From Isoptericola cucumis (GTDB lineage Bacteria > Actinomycetota > Actinomycetes > Actinomycetales > Cellulomonadaceae), in assembly GCF_014635665.1 (NCBI RefSeq), contig NZ_BMDG01000002.1:310001-374000 (forward strand): a stretch of DNA of 64,000 nucleotides, written 5' to 3'. The notes beneath the pieces are model-generated. The model was given only the letters and a program-made list of their open reading frames with translations, did no database searches and had not been told where the DNA came from. Made by a program: the position numbers and the translations under genes. Below are positions 26,384-34,887 of this stretch, piece by piece; within the stretch, counting starts at the first letter, position 1; the number at the start of each line of letters is the position of its first letter.

Positions 26384-27498
26384 CGGGACACCTCCTCGGC
26401 AGCGACGTTCGCGCGACGCCCGGCGTCGCCGTCCGCCCCGGGCTCCGCGGAGTCCTCGTCGGGGAGCGGCCTGCCCGTGAGGGTCAGGAACACCTCGTCC
26501 AGGCTGGGCTGGCCGAGAGAGAACTCCGGGACCGCGATCCCGGCGTCGGCCAGGGCGGGAAGGATGCGCGCCACCGCGTCGGCGCCGTCGTCGGGCACCC
26601 GGGCGCCGAGCGCGTACGGGTCGGTCGGCAGCGTCGGCGAGGTGCCGAGCAGCTTCTCGAGGATCTCCGCCGCCTCGGCCCGCCGCGCGGAGTCGGCCAG
26701 GCGCAGGTCGACCGCACCCTGCCCGACCGACCGCTTGAGCTCGTTGGTCGTGCCCTCCGCGATGACCTTGCCGTGGTCGATGACGGAGATGCGGTCGGCG
26801 AGCTGGTCGGCCTCCTCGAGGTACTGCGTGGTCAGCAGCACCGTGGCGCCGTCCTCCACGAGCACCCGCACGATGTCCCACACCTGGTTGCGGGAGCGCG
26901 GGTCGAGGCCGGTGGTGGGCTCGTCGAGGAACAGCACGCGCGGCGCCAGGACGAGCGACGCGGCGAGGTCGATCCGGCGACGCATGCCGCCGGAGTAGGT
27001 CTTGACCTGGCGCCCGCCCGCGTCGGACAGGCTGAACGCCTCGAGGAGACCCTCGACGCGGCTGCGTGCCCCGGCGCCGGTGAAGCCGTAGAGCCGGGCG
27101 AGCATGAGGAGGTTCTCGGTGCCGGTGAGGTCCTCGTCGACGGAGGCGTACTGGCCGGTCAGCCCCACGGCGCCGCGCACCGCGTCGGCGTCGCCGACGA
27201 CGTCGTGGCCCAGGACCCGGGCCGACCCGGCGTCAGGGCGCAGCAGGGTGGCGAGCATCCGGACGACGGTCGTCTTGCCGGCGCCGTTGGGGCCGAGCAG
27301 GCCGAAGACGGTGCCGGTCGGGATCTGCAGGTCGACGCCGTCGACCGCCTTCGTGACCTGCTTGCGGGTGGAGAAGTGCTTGACGAGGCCGGTGGCCTCG
27401 ACCGCGAGGGCCGAGCCGGGAGGGGCGTGCGCGGGCACGGCGCTCGCGTGGCGGCCCGGAGGCCGGTCGGGTTCGGGGGCGTCCATGGGTGAGGTCAT
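26380..27498 (-). CDS. ABC exporter ATPase (DrrA-like)
   Basis: A 372-residue ATPase. Walker [14 protein letters not shown]-loop [17 protein letters not shown] signature [13 protein letters not shown], Walker [13 protein letters not shown] and an H-loop-like position occupied by Gln ([14 protein letters not shown]), as is usual in DrrA proteins. A C-terminal DrrA-type domain follows (about 250-345) and then an acidic tail. ATG 27498 is chosen for AGGAGAG just upstream; an in-frame start nine codons earlier is less likely. First gene of a two-gene operon. Confidence 0.9.
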   Translation of the reverse strand: MTSPMDAPEPDRPPGRHASAVPAHAPPGSALAVEATGLVKHFSTRKQVTKAVDGVDLQIPTGTVFGLLGPNGAGKTTVVRMLATLLRPDAGSARVLGHDVVGDADAVRGAVGLTGQYASVDEDLTGTENLLMLARLYGFTGAGARSRVEGLLEAFSLSDAGGRQVKTYSGGMRRRIDLAASLVLAPRVLFLDEPTTGLDPRSRNQVWDIVRVLVEDGATVLLTTQYLEEADQLADRISVIDHGKVIAEGTTNELKRSVGQGAVDLRLADSARRAEAAEILEKLLGTSPTLPTDPYALGARVPDDGADAVARILPALADAGIAVPEFSLGQPSLDEVFLTLTGRPLPDEDSAEPGADGDAGRRANVAAEEVSR

Positions 27499-27627
27499 GA
27501 GCTCTCCTGGGGTGACGTGGGCCACGTTAGACGCTAAGACAGGCCACCGACAGAGAATTCATCGCTGGGCGAATCCACGGGTGAATTCCGGACCGGGACG
27601 TCCGGCCGGGGCCCCCGGGCCCCTGGC

Positions 27628-27633
27628 TAGGGT
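27628..27633 (+). promoter_or_regulatory. -10 box of a probable leaderless promoter
   Basis: TAGGGT ends 6 nt before the ATG at 27640, leaving no room for a ribosome site; the message should begin at the start codon. Confidence 0.5.
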
Positions 27634-27639
27634 GTCGCC

Positions 27640-29037
27640 ATGAGCGACGACATCGACCCTGGTTACCTCGCGCAGTGGGTCGCGACGCAGGCCGGGCTCG
27701 CGCGCGTGCCGGGTGTGCAGTACGCGGTGCTGGTCGGCGACGACGTGGTCGCCGGGGGCGCGTGGGGCGTCGCCGACGTCACCACGGCGGAGCCGTTGCG
27801 CACCGACCACCTGTTCCGCGTGGCGTCGCACTCCAAGACCTTCACGGCGTCGGCCGTGGCGCGGCTCGTGGAGGACGGGACGCTGCGGCTCGACGACCCG
27901 TTCGCGACCCACCTGCCCGAGCTGGAGGAGGCGGCGGTCGGCCGGGTGACGGTGCGGGAGGCGCTCGGCCACACGGGCGGGGTGCTGCGTGACGGGCGGG
28001 ACGCGGACTTCTGGCAGCTGGGCGCCCCGTTCCCCGACCGGGCGGCGCTGCTCGCGTCGGTCCGCGCGGACGGCGAGGCGCTCGGCCGCGGCGAGCGCTT
28101 CAAGTACTCCAACCTGGCGTACGGGCTGCTCGGCCTCGTGATCGAGGCGGTGACCGGCACGTCGTACGCCGACCACGTGCGGCGGACGCTCGTGGAGCCG
28201 CTCGGCCTGCGCGACACGGCCCCCGAGCTCGACGACGGGCTCACCGGCCGGGCGGTCGTCGGGCACTCCGCGCGGGGCGTCGCGGACGACGGCCGCCTGC
28301 CGGTCGCCCCGGTGACCACCGGTGCCCTGGCGGCGGCGACGGGGTTCTGCTCCACGGCCCACGACCTGGTGCGCTGGCTCGCCACCCACTTCGACGACGA
28401 CGGCGGCCGCGACGGGATCGCACGCCTGCGGCCGGAGTCCCGGCGGCTGCTGCAGCGCGAGGAGTCGGTGATCGACGTGCCGCACGCGCGCCGGCGCGCC
28501 TACGGCCTCGGGTTCGAGGCGCGGGAGATCGAGGGCCGGCGCGTGGTGGGCCACTCCGGCGGCTTCCCCGGCCAGCTCACGCGCACGTGGGCCGACCCGG
28601 CGGGGCGGGTCGCCGTCTCGGTGCTGACGAACGCGGTGGACGGGCCGGCGGACGCGATCGCGACCGGGCTGTTCACGCTGGTCGCCACGGCCTTGGACGG
28701 CGGGGCGGCGGACGCGCCGCCGGTCGCCGAGCTCGACCGCTGGACGGGACGCTTCGCCAACCTGTGGGGCCAGACCGACATCGTGCGGCTGGGCCGCCGG
28801 CTGTGGCTGGTCGACCCGCGGGAGGCGGACCCGCTGGCCGGCGCGGACGAGGTCACCGTCGACGGCGCGGTGCTGCGACCGGTCGCCCGCCCCGGGTTCG
28901 GGCCGGTCGGCGAGCCGGTCGAGGTGCTCCGGGACGACGACGGCCGACCGGCGGCGATCGTCGTGGGCGGGATGACGTCGTGGCCGGTCGAGGAATACGA
29001 GCGCGAGCGCCTGGCGCAGCTCTCCCGCCCCCGCTGA
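27640..29037 (+). CDS. Serine hydrolase, class C beta-lactamase/PBP-like fold
   Basis: A 465-residue protein whose first 360 residues form a beta-lactamase-related (PF00144 type) domain. The catalytic Ser/Lys pair is in ASHSKTF (S-x-x-K, about residues 67-70) and the Tyr-x-Asn motif is in YSNLAYG; HSGGFPG supplies the HxG equivalent of KTG. No signal peptide, so it is probably a cytoplasmic esterase/peptidase rather than a secreted lactamase. A C-terminal extension of about 100 residues may bind substrate. It stands alone between divergent units. Confidence 0.85.
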   Translation: MSDDIDPGYLAQWVATQAGLARVPGVQYAVLVGDDVVAGGAWGVADVTTAEPLRTDHLFRVASHSKTFTASAVARLVEDGTLRLDDPFATHLPELEEAAVGRVTVREALGHTGGVLRDGRDADFWQLGAPFPDRAALLASVRADGEALGRGERFKYSNLAYGLLGLVIEAVTGTSYADHVRRTLVEPLGLRDTAPELDDGLTGRAVVGHSARGVADDGRLPVAPVTTGALAAATGFCSTAHDLVRWLATHFDDDGGRDGIARLRPESRRLLQREESVIDVPHARRRAYGLGFEAREIEGRRVVGHSGGFPGQLTRTWADPAGRVAVSVLTNAVDGPADAIATGLFTLVATALDGGAADAPPVAELDRWTGRFANLWGQTDIVRLGRRLWLVDPREADPLAGADEVTVDGAVLRPVARPGFGPVGEPVEVLRDDDGRPAAIVVGGMTSWPVEEYERERLAQLSRPR

Positions 29038-29062
29038 CGCGGGCCGGTCGGGACCGGCCCGG

Positions 29063-29833
29063 TCAGGACTCGGCGAAGGTCGGGGTGATGGGCTCCAGCC
29101 GCGGCGCGGGGGAGGGTTTGGGCTCGTCGAAGGTCTCGATCTCGACGCTCTCCGGGGCGAGCAGCCGCACGACGGCCTCGTCGAGGCTGGCGCGGATCGC
29201 GGCGACGAGGCCGTCGGCGTCGCGGGCCTCGAGGCGCTCCACCAGCTCGAGGTGGGACTCGGCGGCGTCCTTGCGCACGGCGTAGTCCTCGCTCGTCGTG
29301 AAGCTGGCGATCCGCACCTCGACGATGAGGGTCGACATCCAGCGCAGCAGCCACGGGTTGCCGCTGGCCGCGACGATGCTCCAGTGGACGTTGAGGTCGG
29401 TGTCGCCGATCCGGCGGGCGTCCTCGCTGTGCTCGGCGGCGACCAGGGCGTCGTGGGCCCGCCGCACCGCCGCCACCTGGGACGACGTGGCCCGCTCGAC
29501 GGCCAGCGGGGCCGCGGAGGTCTCCACGAAGGTGCGGGCCTCGTACAGTGCCCGCACCCGGTCGCTGCCGATCCGCACGACGCTGAGACCCCGGCCTGGC
29601 GTCGACAGGAGCAGGCCCTCCTGCACCAGGCGCTGGGCCGCCTCGCGGAACGGGCCGCGGCTCACCCCGAGCTGGCCCGACATCTCGACCTCGCGGATCG
29701 GCGCCCCCACCGGGAGCGCCCCCGAGTAGATGGCGTTGCGCAGCTCGACGGCGATGAGGTCCACCGTCGAGGGTCGTGTCACCGGCGCCCGGAACGGTGC
29801 GCTGCCGACGGGGACCCGTGACGACGAGGTCAT
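29063..29833 (-). CDS. GntR-family regulator with FCD ligand domain
   Basis: A 256-residue repressor-type regulator. The N-terminal winged helix (about 22-90) includes LPVGAPIREVEMSGQLGVSR, GPFREAAQRLVQEGLL; the FCD domain (about 95-215) has metal/ligand residues DTDLNVHWSIVAASGN and a later HLELVERLEARDA. ATG 29833 follows AAGGAG. It is divergent from the ehuBCDA importer, and a palindrome of the GntR type overlaps that operon's predicted promoter, so it probably represses ectoine-type uptake until inducer appears. That role is inference. Confidence 0.85.
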   Translation of the reverse strand: MTSSSRVPVGSAPFRAPVTRPSTVDLIAVELRNAIYSGALPVGAPIREVEMSGQLGVSRGPFREAAQRLVQEGLLLSTPGRGLSVVRIGSDRVRALYEARTFVETSAAPLAVERATSSQVAAVRRAHDALVAAEHSEDARRIGDTDLNVHWSIVAASGNPWLLRWMSTLIVEVRIASFTTSEDYAVRKDAAESHLELVERLEARDADGLVAAIRASLDEAVVRLLAPESVEIETFDEPKPSPAPRLEPITPTFAES

Positions 29834-29908
29834 CTGCTCTCCTTCCACGCGGCCAGGGACGCCGCGTCCCGGCCGATATCATCCCGCAATCCGGACACAC
29901 ACCAGATC

Positions 29909-29924
29909 GTGACCAGACTGTGAC
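29909..29924 (+). promoter_or_regulatory. MtrA-like direct repeat in the gntR-ehuB gap, site 1
   Basis: GTGAC-CAGACT-GTGAC, identical pentamers with the same 11-bp period as at the NlpC/P60 promoters, 260 bp before ehuB and 76 bp from the gntR start. Confidence 0.45.
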
Positions 29925-30036
29925 GGAGCGTTTTCCGTGCGCTGACGCCCGCGTGACAGCCGGCATGTCGCCCACGAAACGTCGCTGACCTGCACCGTCA
30001 TGGGGCGACCGGGGCGAGGTCGGGGCGCATCCCGAG

Positions 30037-30070
30037 ATTGTAGACAATCGGACAGGCTGACACGTAGATT
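30037..30070. promoter_or_regulatory. Palindromic operator overlapping the predicted ehuB promoter
   Basis: ATTGTAGACAAT (30037-30048) is a near-perfect palindrome of the GntR/FadR type (TTGT-NN-ACAA). It contains TAGACA, a -35-like hexamer 18 bp before TAGATT (30065-30070), a -10-like hexamer. A further half-site GATTGT overlaps the -10 itself. Binding would block transcription. The rest of this 335-bp gap holds two MtrA-like repeats and no gene. Confidence 0.5.
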
Positions 30071-30127
30071 GTCGCACCATCAGCATCGACGCTACGGTGT
30101 CCGATCGTCCACGTACCTCAGGCCCGT

Positions 30128-30143
30128 GTGACGCAGTTGTGAC
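30128..30143 (+). promoter_or_regulatory. MtrA-like direct repeat in the gntR-ehuB gap, site 2
   Basis: GTGAC-GCAGTT-GTGAC, 11-bp period, 25 bp before the ehuB GTG start. This is the second exact copy in this gap. Confidence 0.45.
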
Positions 30144-30168
30144 GCCGGGCCACGGAAGGGAGACACCC

Positions 30169-31098
30169 GTGTCGTCCACCACGACCAGGAACGGCCGGCG
30201 AGCGATCGTCGCCGCCGGCTCCGTACTTGCCATGACGGCGCTCGCCGCCTGCTCGAGTGTCGACGAGGGGGGTTCGGGCGACGGCGGTGGCTCGACCCTG
30301 AGCCGGCTCCAGGACGAGGGCACCGTGAACGTCGCGTACAACGGCGAGAAGCCCTACAGCTACGACGACGGTGGCGAGCTCACCGGCGCCACCATCGAGC
30401 TCGACCGGCAGATCTTCGGCGCGCTGGGCGTCGACGAGGTCGAAGGCACCCAGACCGAGTGGAACTCGCTGATCCCCGGCCTCACCGCCGAGCGCTACGA
30501 CACCGTCAGCGCGGGGATGTCGATCCTGCCGGAGCGCTGTGAGCAGGCGGCCTTCGCAGAGCCGACCATCATGTACACCACCGCGTTCCTCGTGCCCGAG
30601 GGCAACCCGGACAAGCTCACCGACTGGCAGTCGGTGGAGGGCTCCGACCTCACCGTGGCCGTGACCAGCGGCGCGATCGAGGACGGCTACGCGAAGGACA
30701 CCGGCGTCAAGACGATCACGGTCGGCGACTCGACCGACGGCCTCAACGCCGTGGTGGCGGGCCGCGCCGATGCCTTCGCGCTGACCGGCATCTCGATCCG
30801 TGCCCTCGCCGAGAGCACCGACGAGCCCGTCGAGGCCACCGAGGCGTTCGTCGCGAAGATCGACGGTGTGTCGCAGGTCGGCGCCGGTTCGGAGGTCTTC
30901 CGCAAGGGCGACACCGAGCTGCTCGAGGCCTACAACGAGGAGCTCGCGAAGTTCACCGGCGACGAGGCCAAGTGGCTCGAGGTCATGGAGCCGTTCGGCT
31001 TCACCGAGGCGGAGTTCCCGCCGGAGGGCCTGACCGCGGAGATGCTGTGCGAGGGCGACCTGGAGAAAATCTCCAACGAGCTGGGGCTGGACTCCTGA
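30169..31098 (+). CDS. ehuB: Ectoine/hydroxyectoine-type ABC transporter substrate-binding lipoprotein
   Basis: A 309-residue solute-binding protein of the polar amino acid family (SBP_bac_3). The signal peptide ends in the lipobox LAAC, followed by a Gly/Ser-rich tether. The core includes GTVNVAYNGEKPYSYDDGGE, LTGATIELDRQIFGALGVDE, NSLIPGLTAERYDTVSAGMSI and PERCEQAAFAEP, features shared with EhuB. GTG 30169 is preferred because GAAGGGAG precedes it and it starts the signal peptide. First gene of ehuBCDA. An amino acid importer cannot be excluded, but the gene order and permease sequences favour compatible solutes. Confidence 0.8.
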   Translation: MSSTTTRNGRRAIVAAGSVLAMTALAACSSVDEGGSGDGGGSTLSRLQDEGTVNVAYNGEKPYSYDDGGELTGATIELDRQIFGALGVDEVEGTQTEWNSLIPGLTAERYDTVSAGMSILPERCEQAAFAEPTIMYTTAFLVPEGNPDKLTDWQSVEGSDLTVAVTSGAIEDGYAKDTGVKTITVGDSTDGLNAVVAGRADAFALTGISIRALAESTDEPVEATEAFVAKIDGVSQVGAGSEVFRKGDTELLEAYNEELAKFTGDEAKWLEVMEPFGFTEAEFPPEGLTAEMLCEGDLEKISNELGLDS

Positions 31099-31102
31099 CC
31101 GC

Positions 31103-31849
31103 ATGTCAGATGATCTCCAGCTACTGATCGACAGTCTTCCCGACCTCGGCAACGGCGTCCTCGTCACGCTCCAGATGACGCTCGGCGGCGCCCTTCTGGC
31201 GATGGTTGTCGCGCTCGTGCTCGGGTTCGGCGCACGCACCCCGTCGCTCTGGGTGCGTGCGCCCTCCCGCGTGGTCATCGAGTTCTTCCGGGGCACCTCG
31301 CTGGTGGTCCAGATCTTCTGGCTCTTCTACGTGCTGCCGCAGTTCGGGTTCAAGATGGAGGCGCTCGCGGTCGCCATCGTGGCTCTGGGGCTCAACTACG
31401 GGGCTTACGCCGCCGAGGTCGTGCGCGGTTCCATCGAGTCCGTCCCGACGGGCCAGTGGGAGGCTGCGACGGCGCTCAACCTGGGATGGCTGCACAAGGT
31501 GCGGCGCGTGGTCTTCCCCCAGGCGTGGGCGCTGATGATCCCGCAGCTGGCCAACCTGCTGATCCAGCTCCTCAAGGGGTCGGCGCTGGCGTTCTACATC
31601 ACCCTGCACGACGTGTATTGGTGGACGGACGAACTGCAGCGAGACACGAGGGACACGTTCTTCAGCTTCGGCTGCGGTCTGATCGTCTACTTCGTGATCG
31701 CCTACATCCTCACCTGGGGAATGAACTGGCTCGAGGAGCGAGCAAAGCGGCGTCTCGGGCGCGGAACGCGCCCGCGGCTGCGTGACGTCTTCGGCCTCAA
31801 GCCGGGCGTCCCGTCGGAGATCGCCCGGATGAAGGGGGGCACGGCATGA
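31103..31849 (+). CDS. ehuC: Ectoine/hydroxyectoine ABC transporter permease EhuC
   Basis: A 248-residue inner-membrane permease of the His/Glu/Gln (HEQRo) type with about five helices. Recognisable segments: FFRGTSLVVQIFWLFYVLPQ, ALGLNYGAYAAEVVRG and the EAA loop PTGQWEAATALNLG, plus LANLLIQLLKGSALA. The long C-terminal tail is basic. It follows ehuB by 4 bp and overlaps ehuD by 4 bp (ATGA), so the three are translationally coupled. The protein fits EhuC better than generic polar amino acid permeases. Confidence 0.82.
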   Translation: MSDDLQLLIDSLPDLGNGVLVTLQMTLGGALLAMVVALVLGFGARTPSLWVRAPSRVVIEFFRGTSLVVQIFWLFYVLPQFGFKMEALAVAIVALGLNYGAYAAEVVRGSIESVPTGQWEAATALNLGWLHKVRRVVFPQAWALMIPQLANLLIQLLKGSALAFYITLHDVYWWTDELQRDTRDTFFSFGCGLIVYFVIAYILTWGMNWLEERAKRRLGRGTRPRLRDVFGLKPGVPSEIARMKGGTA

Positions 31850-32496
31850 ACGACGAGAGCATCTGGAGCTGGGAAACCGCCTGGGACGTTCTGCCAGCGC
31901 TCCTTCGTGGGCTGGTCGTCACCATCGAGGCGACGGTCGTGGGGATGGTGATCGCGTCGATCCTGGGGCTGCTCATCGCGCTGGCGATGCGCGCACCGAC
32001 GCGGTGGGTCCGAGGACCCTTGCGGTTCATCGTCGACTTCATCCGCATGACGCCGCTGCTGGTGCAGCTGGTGTTCGTGTACCTGCTGTCGCCGCCGGAG
32101 ATCCCCGCCCTGGTGATCGGGTTCGTGGTGCTGGGCATCCACTACGCGACGTACATGTCCGAGGTGTACCGCGCGGGGATCGAGGCGGTCCCGCAGGGGC
32201 AGTGGGAGGCGGCCACCGCGCTGAACCTCCCGAAGGCCCGCACGTGGCGCGCGATCATCCTGCCGCAGGCGATCCGCAACACCCTGCCCGGGCTCGGGAA
32301 CTACGCGGTCTCCATGTTCAAGGAGACGCCGTTCCTGTTCGCCATCTCTGTCGTCGAGATGTACACGGAGGCGCAGAGCTACGGCGCCAACACGTTCTCG
32401 TACATCGAGCCGCTGACGATGGTCGGGCTGCTCTTCCTCATCGTGAGCTACCCGACGTCGCTGCTGGTGCGCAGGATGGAGATCCGCCTTGCCTGA
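31846..32496 (+). CDS. ehuD: Ectoine/hydroxyectoine ABC transporter permease EhuD
   Basis: 216-residue second permease subunit; five helices. Segments: GLVVTIEATVVGMVIASILG, VDFIRMTPLLVQLVFVYLL and the EAA motif VPQGQWEAATALNLPKARTW, followed by PGLGNYAVSMFKETPFLFAI. It pairs with EhuC to form the membrane channel. Start ATG 31846 overlaps the ehuC stop. Confidence 0.82.
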   Translation: MNDESIWSWETAWDVLPALLRGLVVTIEATVVGMVIASILGLLIALAMRAPTRWVRGPLRFIVDFIRMTPLLVQLVFVYLLSPPEIPALVIGFVVLGIHYATYMSEVYRAGIEAVPQGQWEAATALNLPKARTWRAIILPQAIRNTLPGLGNYAVSMFKETPFLFAISVVEMYTEAQSYGANTFSYIEPLTMVGLLFLIVSYPTSLLVRRMEIRLA

Positions 32497-32524
32497 CCCG
32501 AAGACCCCCGCTGGGAGCCACACC

Positions 32525-33319
32525 ATGACCACATCGACCAGCAGCACGGGCGACGTGCCCGCCATCGAGTTCAAGGACGTCGTCAAGCGCTTCGGCGACA
32601 ACGTCGTGCTCGACAAGCTGAACTTCAGCGTCGCGCAGGGCGACCGCGTGACGCTCATCGGCCCGTCGGGATCCGGCAAGACGACGATCCTGCGCCTCCT
32701 CATGACTCTCGAGGAGGCGAACGGCGGGCTCATCCTCATCGACGGCGACCCCTACACCCACGAGTACAAGGGGCAGAAGTGGGTCGAGATCCCGGAGAAG
32801 CGGCGCCGCGTCGTGCGCAACCGGGTGGGGATGGTGTTCCAGCAGTTCAACCTGTTCCCCAACATGACGGTCATCGAGAACATCATCGAGGCGCCGATCC
32901 ACGTGCTCGGCAAGTCGAAGGCCGAGGCCGTCGCCCGCGGGGAGGAGCTGCTCGAGCAGGTCGGCATGTCCGAGAAGCGGGACTTCAAGACGAACCAGCT
33001 CTCAGGCGGCCAGCAGCAGCGCGTGGCGATCGCCCGCGCGCTGGCCATGGACCCCGAGATCCTGCTGCTCGACGAGGTCACGTCGGCGCTCGACCCCGAG
33101 ATCGTCGCCGACGTCCTCGGCGTCCTGCGCGAGATCGCGGAGACCACGGACATCACGATGCTGCTGGTCACGCACGAGATGCAGTTCGCGCGGGAGGTCT
33201 CCAACCGCGTGCTGATGTTCGACCAGGGGCAGATCGTCGAGGAGGCCGACCCGGAGACGATGTTCACCAACCCGACCCACGCGCGCACGAAGGAGTTCCT
33301 CAAGGCCGTGCTGGGCTGA
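32525..33319 (+). CDS. ehuA: Ectoine/hydroxyectoine ABC transporter ATPase EhuA
   Basis: 264-residue ATPase that energises the importer. Walker A IGPSGSGKTTIL, Q-loop MVFQQFNLFPNM, signature LSGGQQQRVAIA, Walker B ILLLDEVTSALDPE and H-loop LVTHEM are all intact. ATG 32525 follows GGGAG at 7 nt; a TTG start at 32489 that overlaps ehuD is possible but adds an unconserved tail. A 19-bp hairpin closes the operon. Confidence 0.88.
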   Translation: MTTSTSSTGDVPAIEFKDVVKRFGDNVVLDKLNFSVAQGDRVTLIGPSGSGKTTILRLLMTLEEANGGLILIDGDPYTHEYKGQKWVEIPEKRRRVVRNRVGMVFQQFNLFPNMTVIENIIEAPIHVLGKSKAEAVARGEELLEQVGMSEKRDFKTNQLSGGQQQRVAIARALAMDPEILLLDEVTSALDPEIVADVLGVLREIAETTDITMLLVTHEMQFAREVSNRVLMFDQGQIVEEADPETMFTNPTHARTKEFLKAVLG

Positions 33320-33369
33320 CCGCACGGGCCGGAGGGCCCTGGACACCCCGCTCCCGGCGGGTGGCGCGA

Positions 33370-33412
33370 ACGACGACGGCGAGGACCCGCGAAGGGTCCT
33401 CGCCGTCGTCGT
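33370..33412. terminator. Bidirectional hairpin terminator after ehuA
   Basis: A 19-bp perfect stem (33370-33388 with 33394-33412) and loop GCGAA, between convergent ehuA and the low-complexity membrane protein gene. Confidence 0.8.
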
Positions 33413-33427
33413 GCCTGGCCGGCCTGG

Positions 33428-34648
33428 TCAGGAGGCGGGGGCCTCCTCGACGGTGCCGCCCAGCGTGCTGCCGGAGCCGCCGCTGCTCGTGGCGTCGTCG
33501 CCGGACGTCCCGCCGCTCCCGGTCTCGGGGGCCACGCCACCGTCGCCGGAGTCCGTTCCCGTGCCCGTATCCGTGCCGCCGGTGTCGGTCCCGGTGCCGC
33601 CCGAGCCGCCGTCGGTCCCGGTGTCGCCGGATCCACCGGTCCCGGTGTCGGTCGACCCGTCCGTCGAACCGTCGGTCGAACCGTCCGTCGAGCCGTCGGT
33701 CGACCCGTCCGTCGAGCCTCCGGTCGACCCGGACCCGTCGGTGGTCGGGGCGGTGGGGTCGGTGTCGGGCACGGTCGCCGGGTCGTCGGCGGGGGCGTCC
33801 TGGTCCTGCTCCTGGCGGCCCTGGCCGTCGTCGCCCGAGCGGTCGCCGGTGGAGTCGCGCCCGTCGGTGTCGTCGGTGCCCGCCGGCGCGTCGGAGCCGG
33901 AGCCGCCACGCATCGTGCTGATGGACGTGCCGGAGCCCTCCTGGCCGCGGACCGCGTCGGAGATCGGCTTGCCGATGGCCAGCTCGATGGTCAGCACCAC
34001 ACCCATCACGACGGCGAACAGCGCCAGCGCGCTCACGGTGAGGACCTTGACCTTGCCGTGCCGGTCGATGAGCCGGAGCCAGCGGTTGCGCGGCTCCGGC
34101 GCGTCGTCGGCGTCTGCCGGCAGGTCCGCGGGCTCGCCGGCCGCCGACACCTGCCCGAGCGGCACGGTCTCGGATCCTGCGGCCGTGAACGCCGCGGTGT
34201 CGGACGCCGTGCCCGACGTCGCCGTGTCGTCGGCCGTACCGACCGCCGTACCGACCGCCGTGCCGGTGGCCGTGCGGCGGGCGCCGGCCGACCAGTCGGC
34301 CCCGGTCGTCGAGAGCGTGGTCCGCGGGCGCAGCCCGGGCCGGATGCTGGCCACGACGGGCTTGAGCTGGGCCTGCGTGCGCTCGATCGAGCGCGTGTAC
34401 AGGAAGTTGCCGACGACGGTGACGACGCTCGCCAGGCCCGCGCCGATGATGGTGCCGGCGACGCCGAAGAACGACATCAGCACGGTGGCGCTGACGGCCG
34501 CGAGGCCGCTGGCCACCACCTGGGTGAGCGACAGTCGGGTCGTGCTGGCCGGTGCCTCCTGGTCGGCGCGGCCCTGGGCGGGCGTCTCGCCGGTCGGGGC
34601 GTCGTGCTGGTGGCCCGGGATGGCGGGGGAGCGGGAGGAGGGGGTCAC
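33428..34648 (-). CDS. Membrane protein with long Ser/Thr/Gly/Asp-rich C-terminal region
   Basis: Unrecognised 406-residue protein. N-terminal polar segment, a hydrophobic hairpin at about 42-85 (glycine-rich, VAGTIIGAGLASVV), and a Thr/Ala-rich linker. A single helix follows at about 205-228, then about 175 residues of acidic low-complexity sequence with six STDG repeats (33655-33720) and many TGT/SGG units. The last part is likely outside the cell and might be glycosylated or act as a spacer through the wall; there is no sorting signal. GTG 34648 has no clear ribosome site. Confidence 0.6.
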   Translation of the reverse strand: MTPSSRSPAIPGHQHDAPTGETPAQGRADQEAPASTTRLSLTQVVASGLAAVSATVLMSFFGVAGTIIGAGLASVVTVVGNFLYTRSIERTQAQLKPVVASIRPGLRPRTTLSTTGADWSAGARRTATGTAVGTAVGTADDTATSGTASDTAAFTAAGSETVPLGQVSAAGEPADLPADADDAPEPRNRWLRLIDRHGKVKVLTVSALALFAVVMGVVLTIELAIGKPISDAVRGQEGSGTSISTMRGGSGSDAPAGTDDTDGRDSTGDRSGDDGQGRQEQDQDAPADDPATVPDTDPTAPTTDGSGSTGGSTDGSTDGSTDGSTDGSTDGSTDTGTGGSGDTGTDGGSGGTGTDTGGTDTGTGTDSGDGGVAPETGSGGTSGDDATSSGGSGSTLGGTVEEAPAS

Positions 34649-34887
34649 AGGGCTCGCGTCCAGGTCGGCGGTGGTCGGTCGGACGCCCGAGCTCCGCCGG
34701 CGTGTGGTGCCGCGCGCCGCGGGGCTCCGGCGTCAGCCGCGGGCGTCCCTCCCAGCCTAGGACGACCTTGTGCGCGCCGCGCCGGGCAGGCGTGACCCGC
34801 CCCGTGAGGAAGGGCGAAGATCCTGTGATGCCGGGACGACAGGCCCTGGCGAGGGCCCGCGAGAGCGCCGGCCGGGCCCGGCCGGTG

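Noticed and set aside
33655-33720. Short repeat considered as a regulatory or CRISPR-like element
   Set aside because: It codes for STDG units inside a protein and has no spacers.
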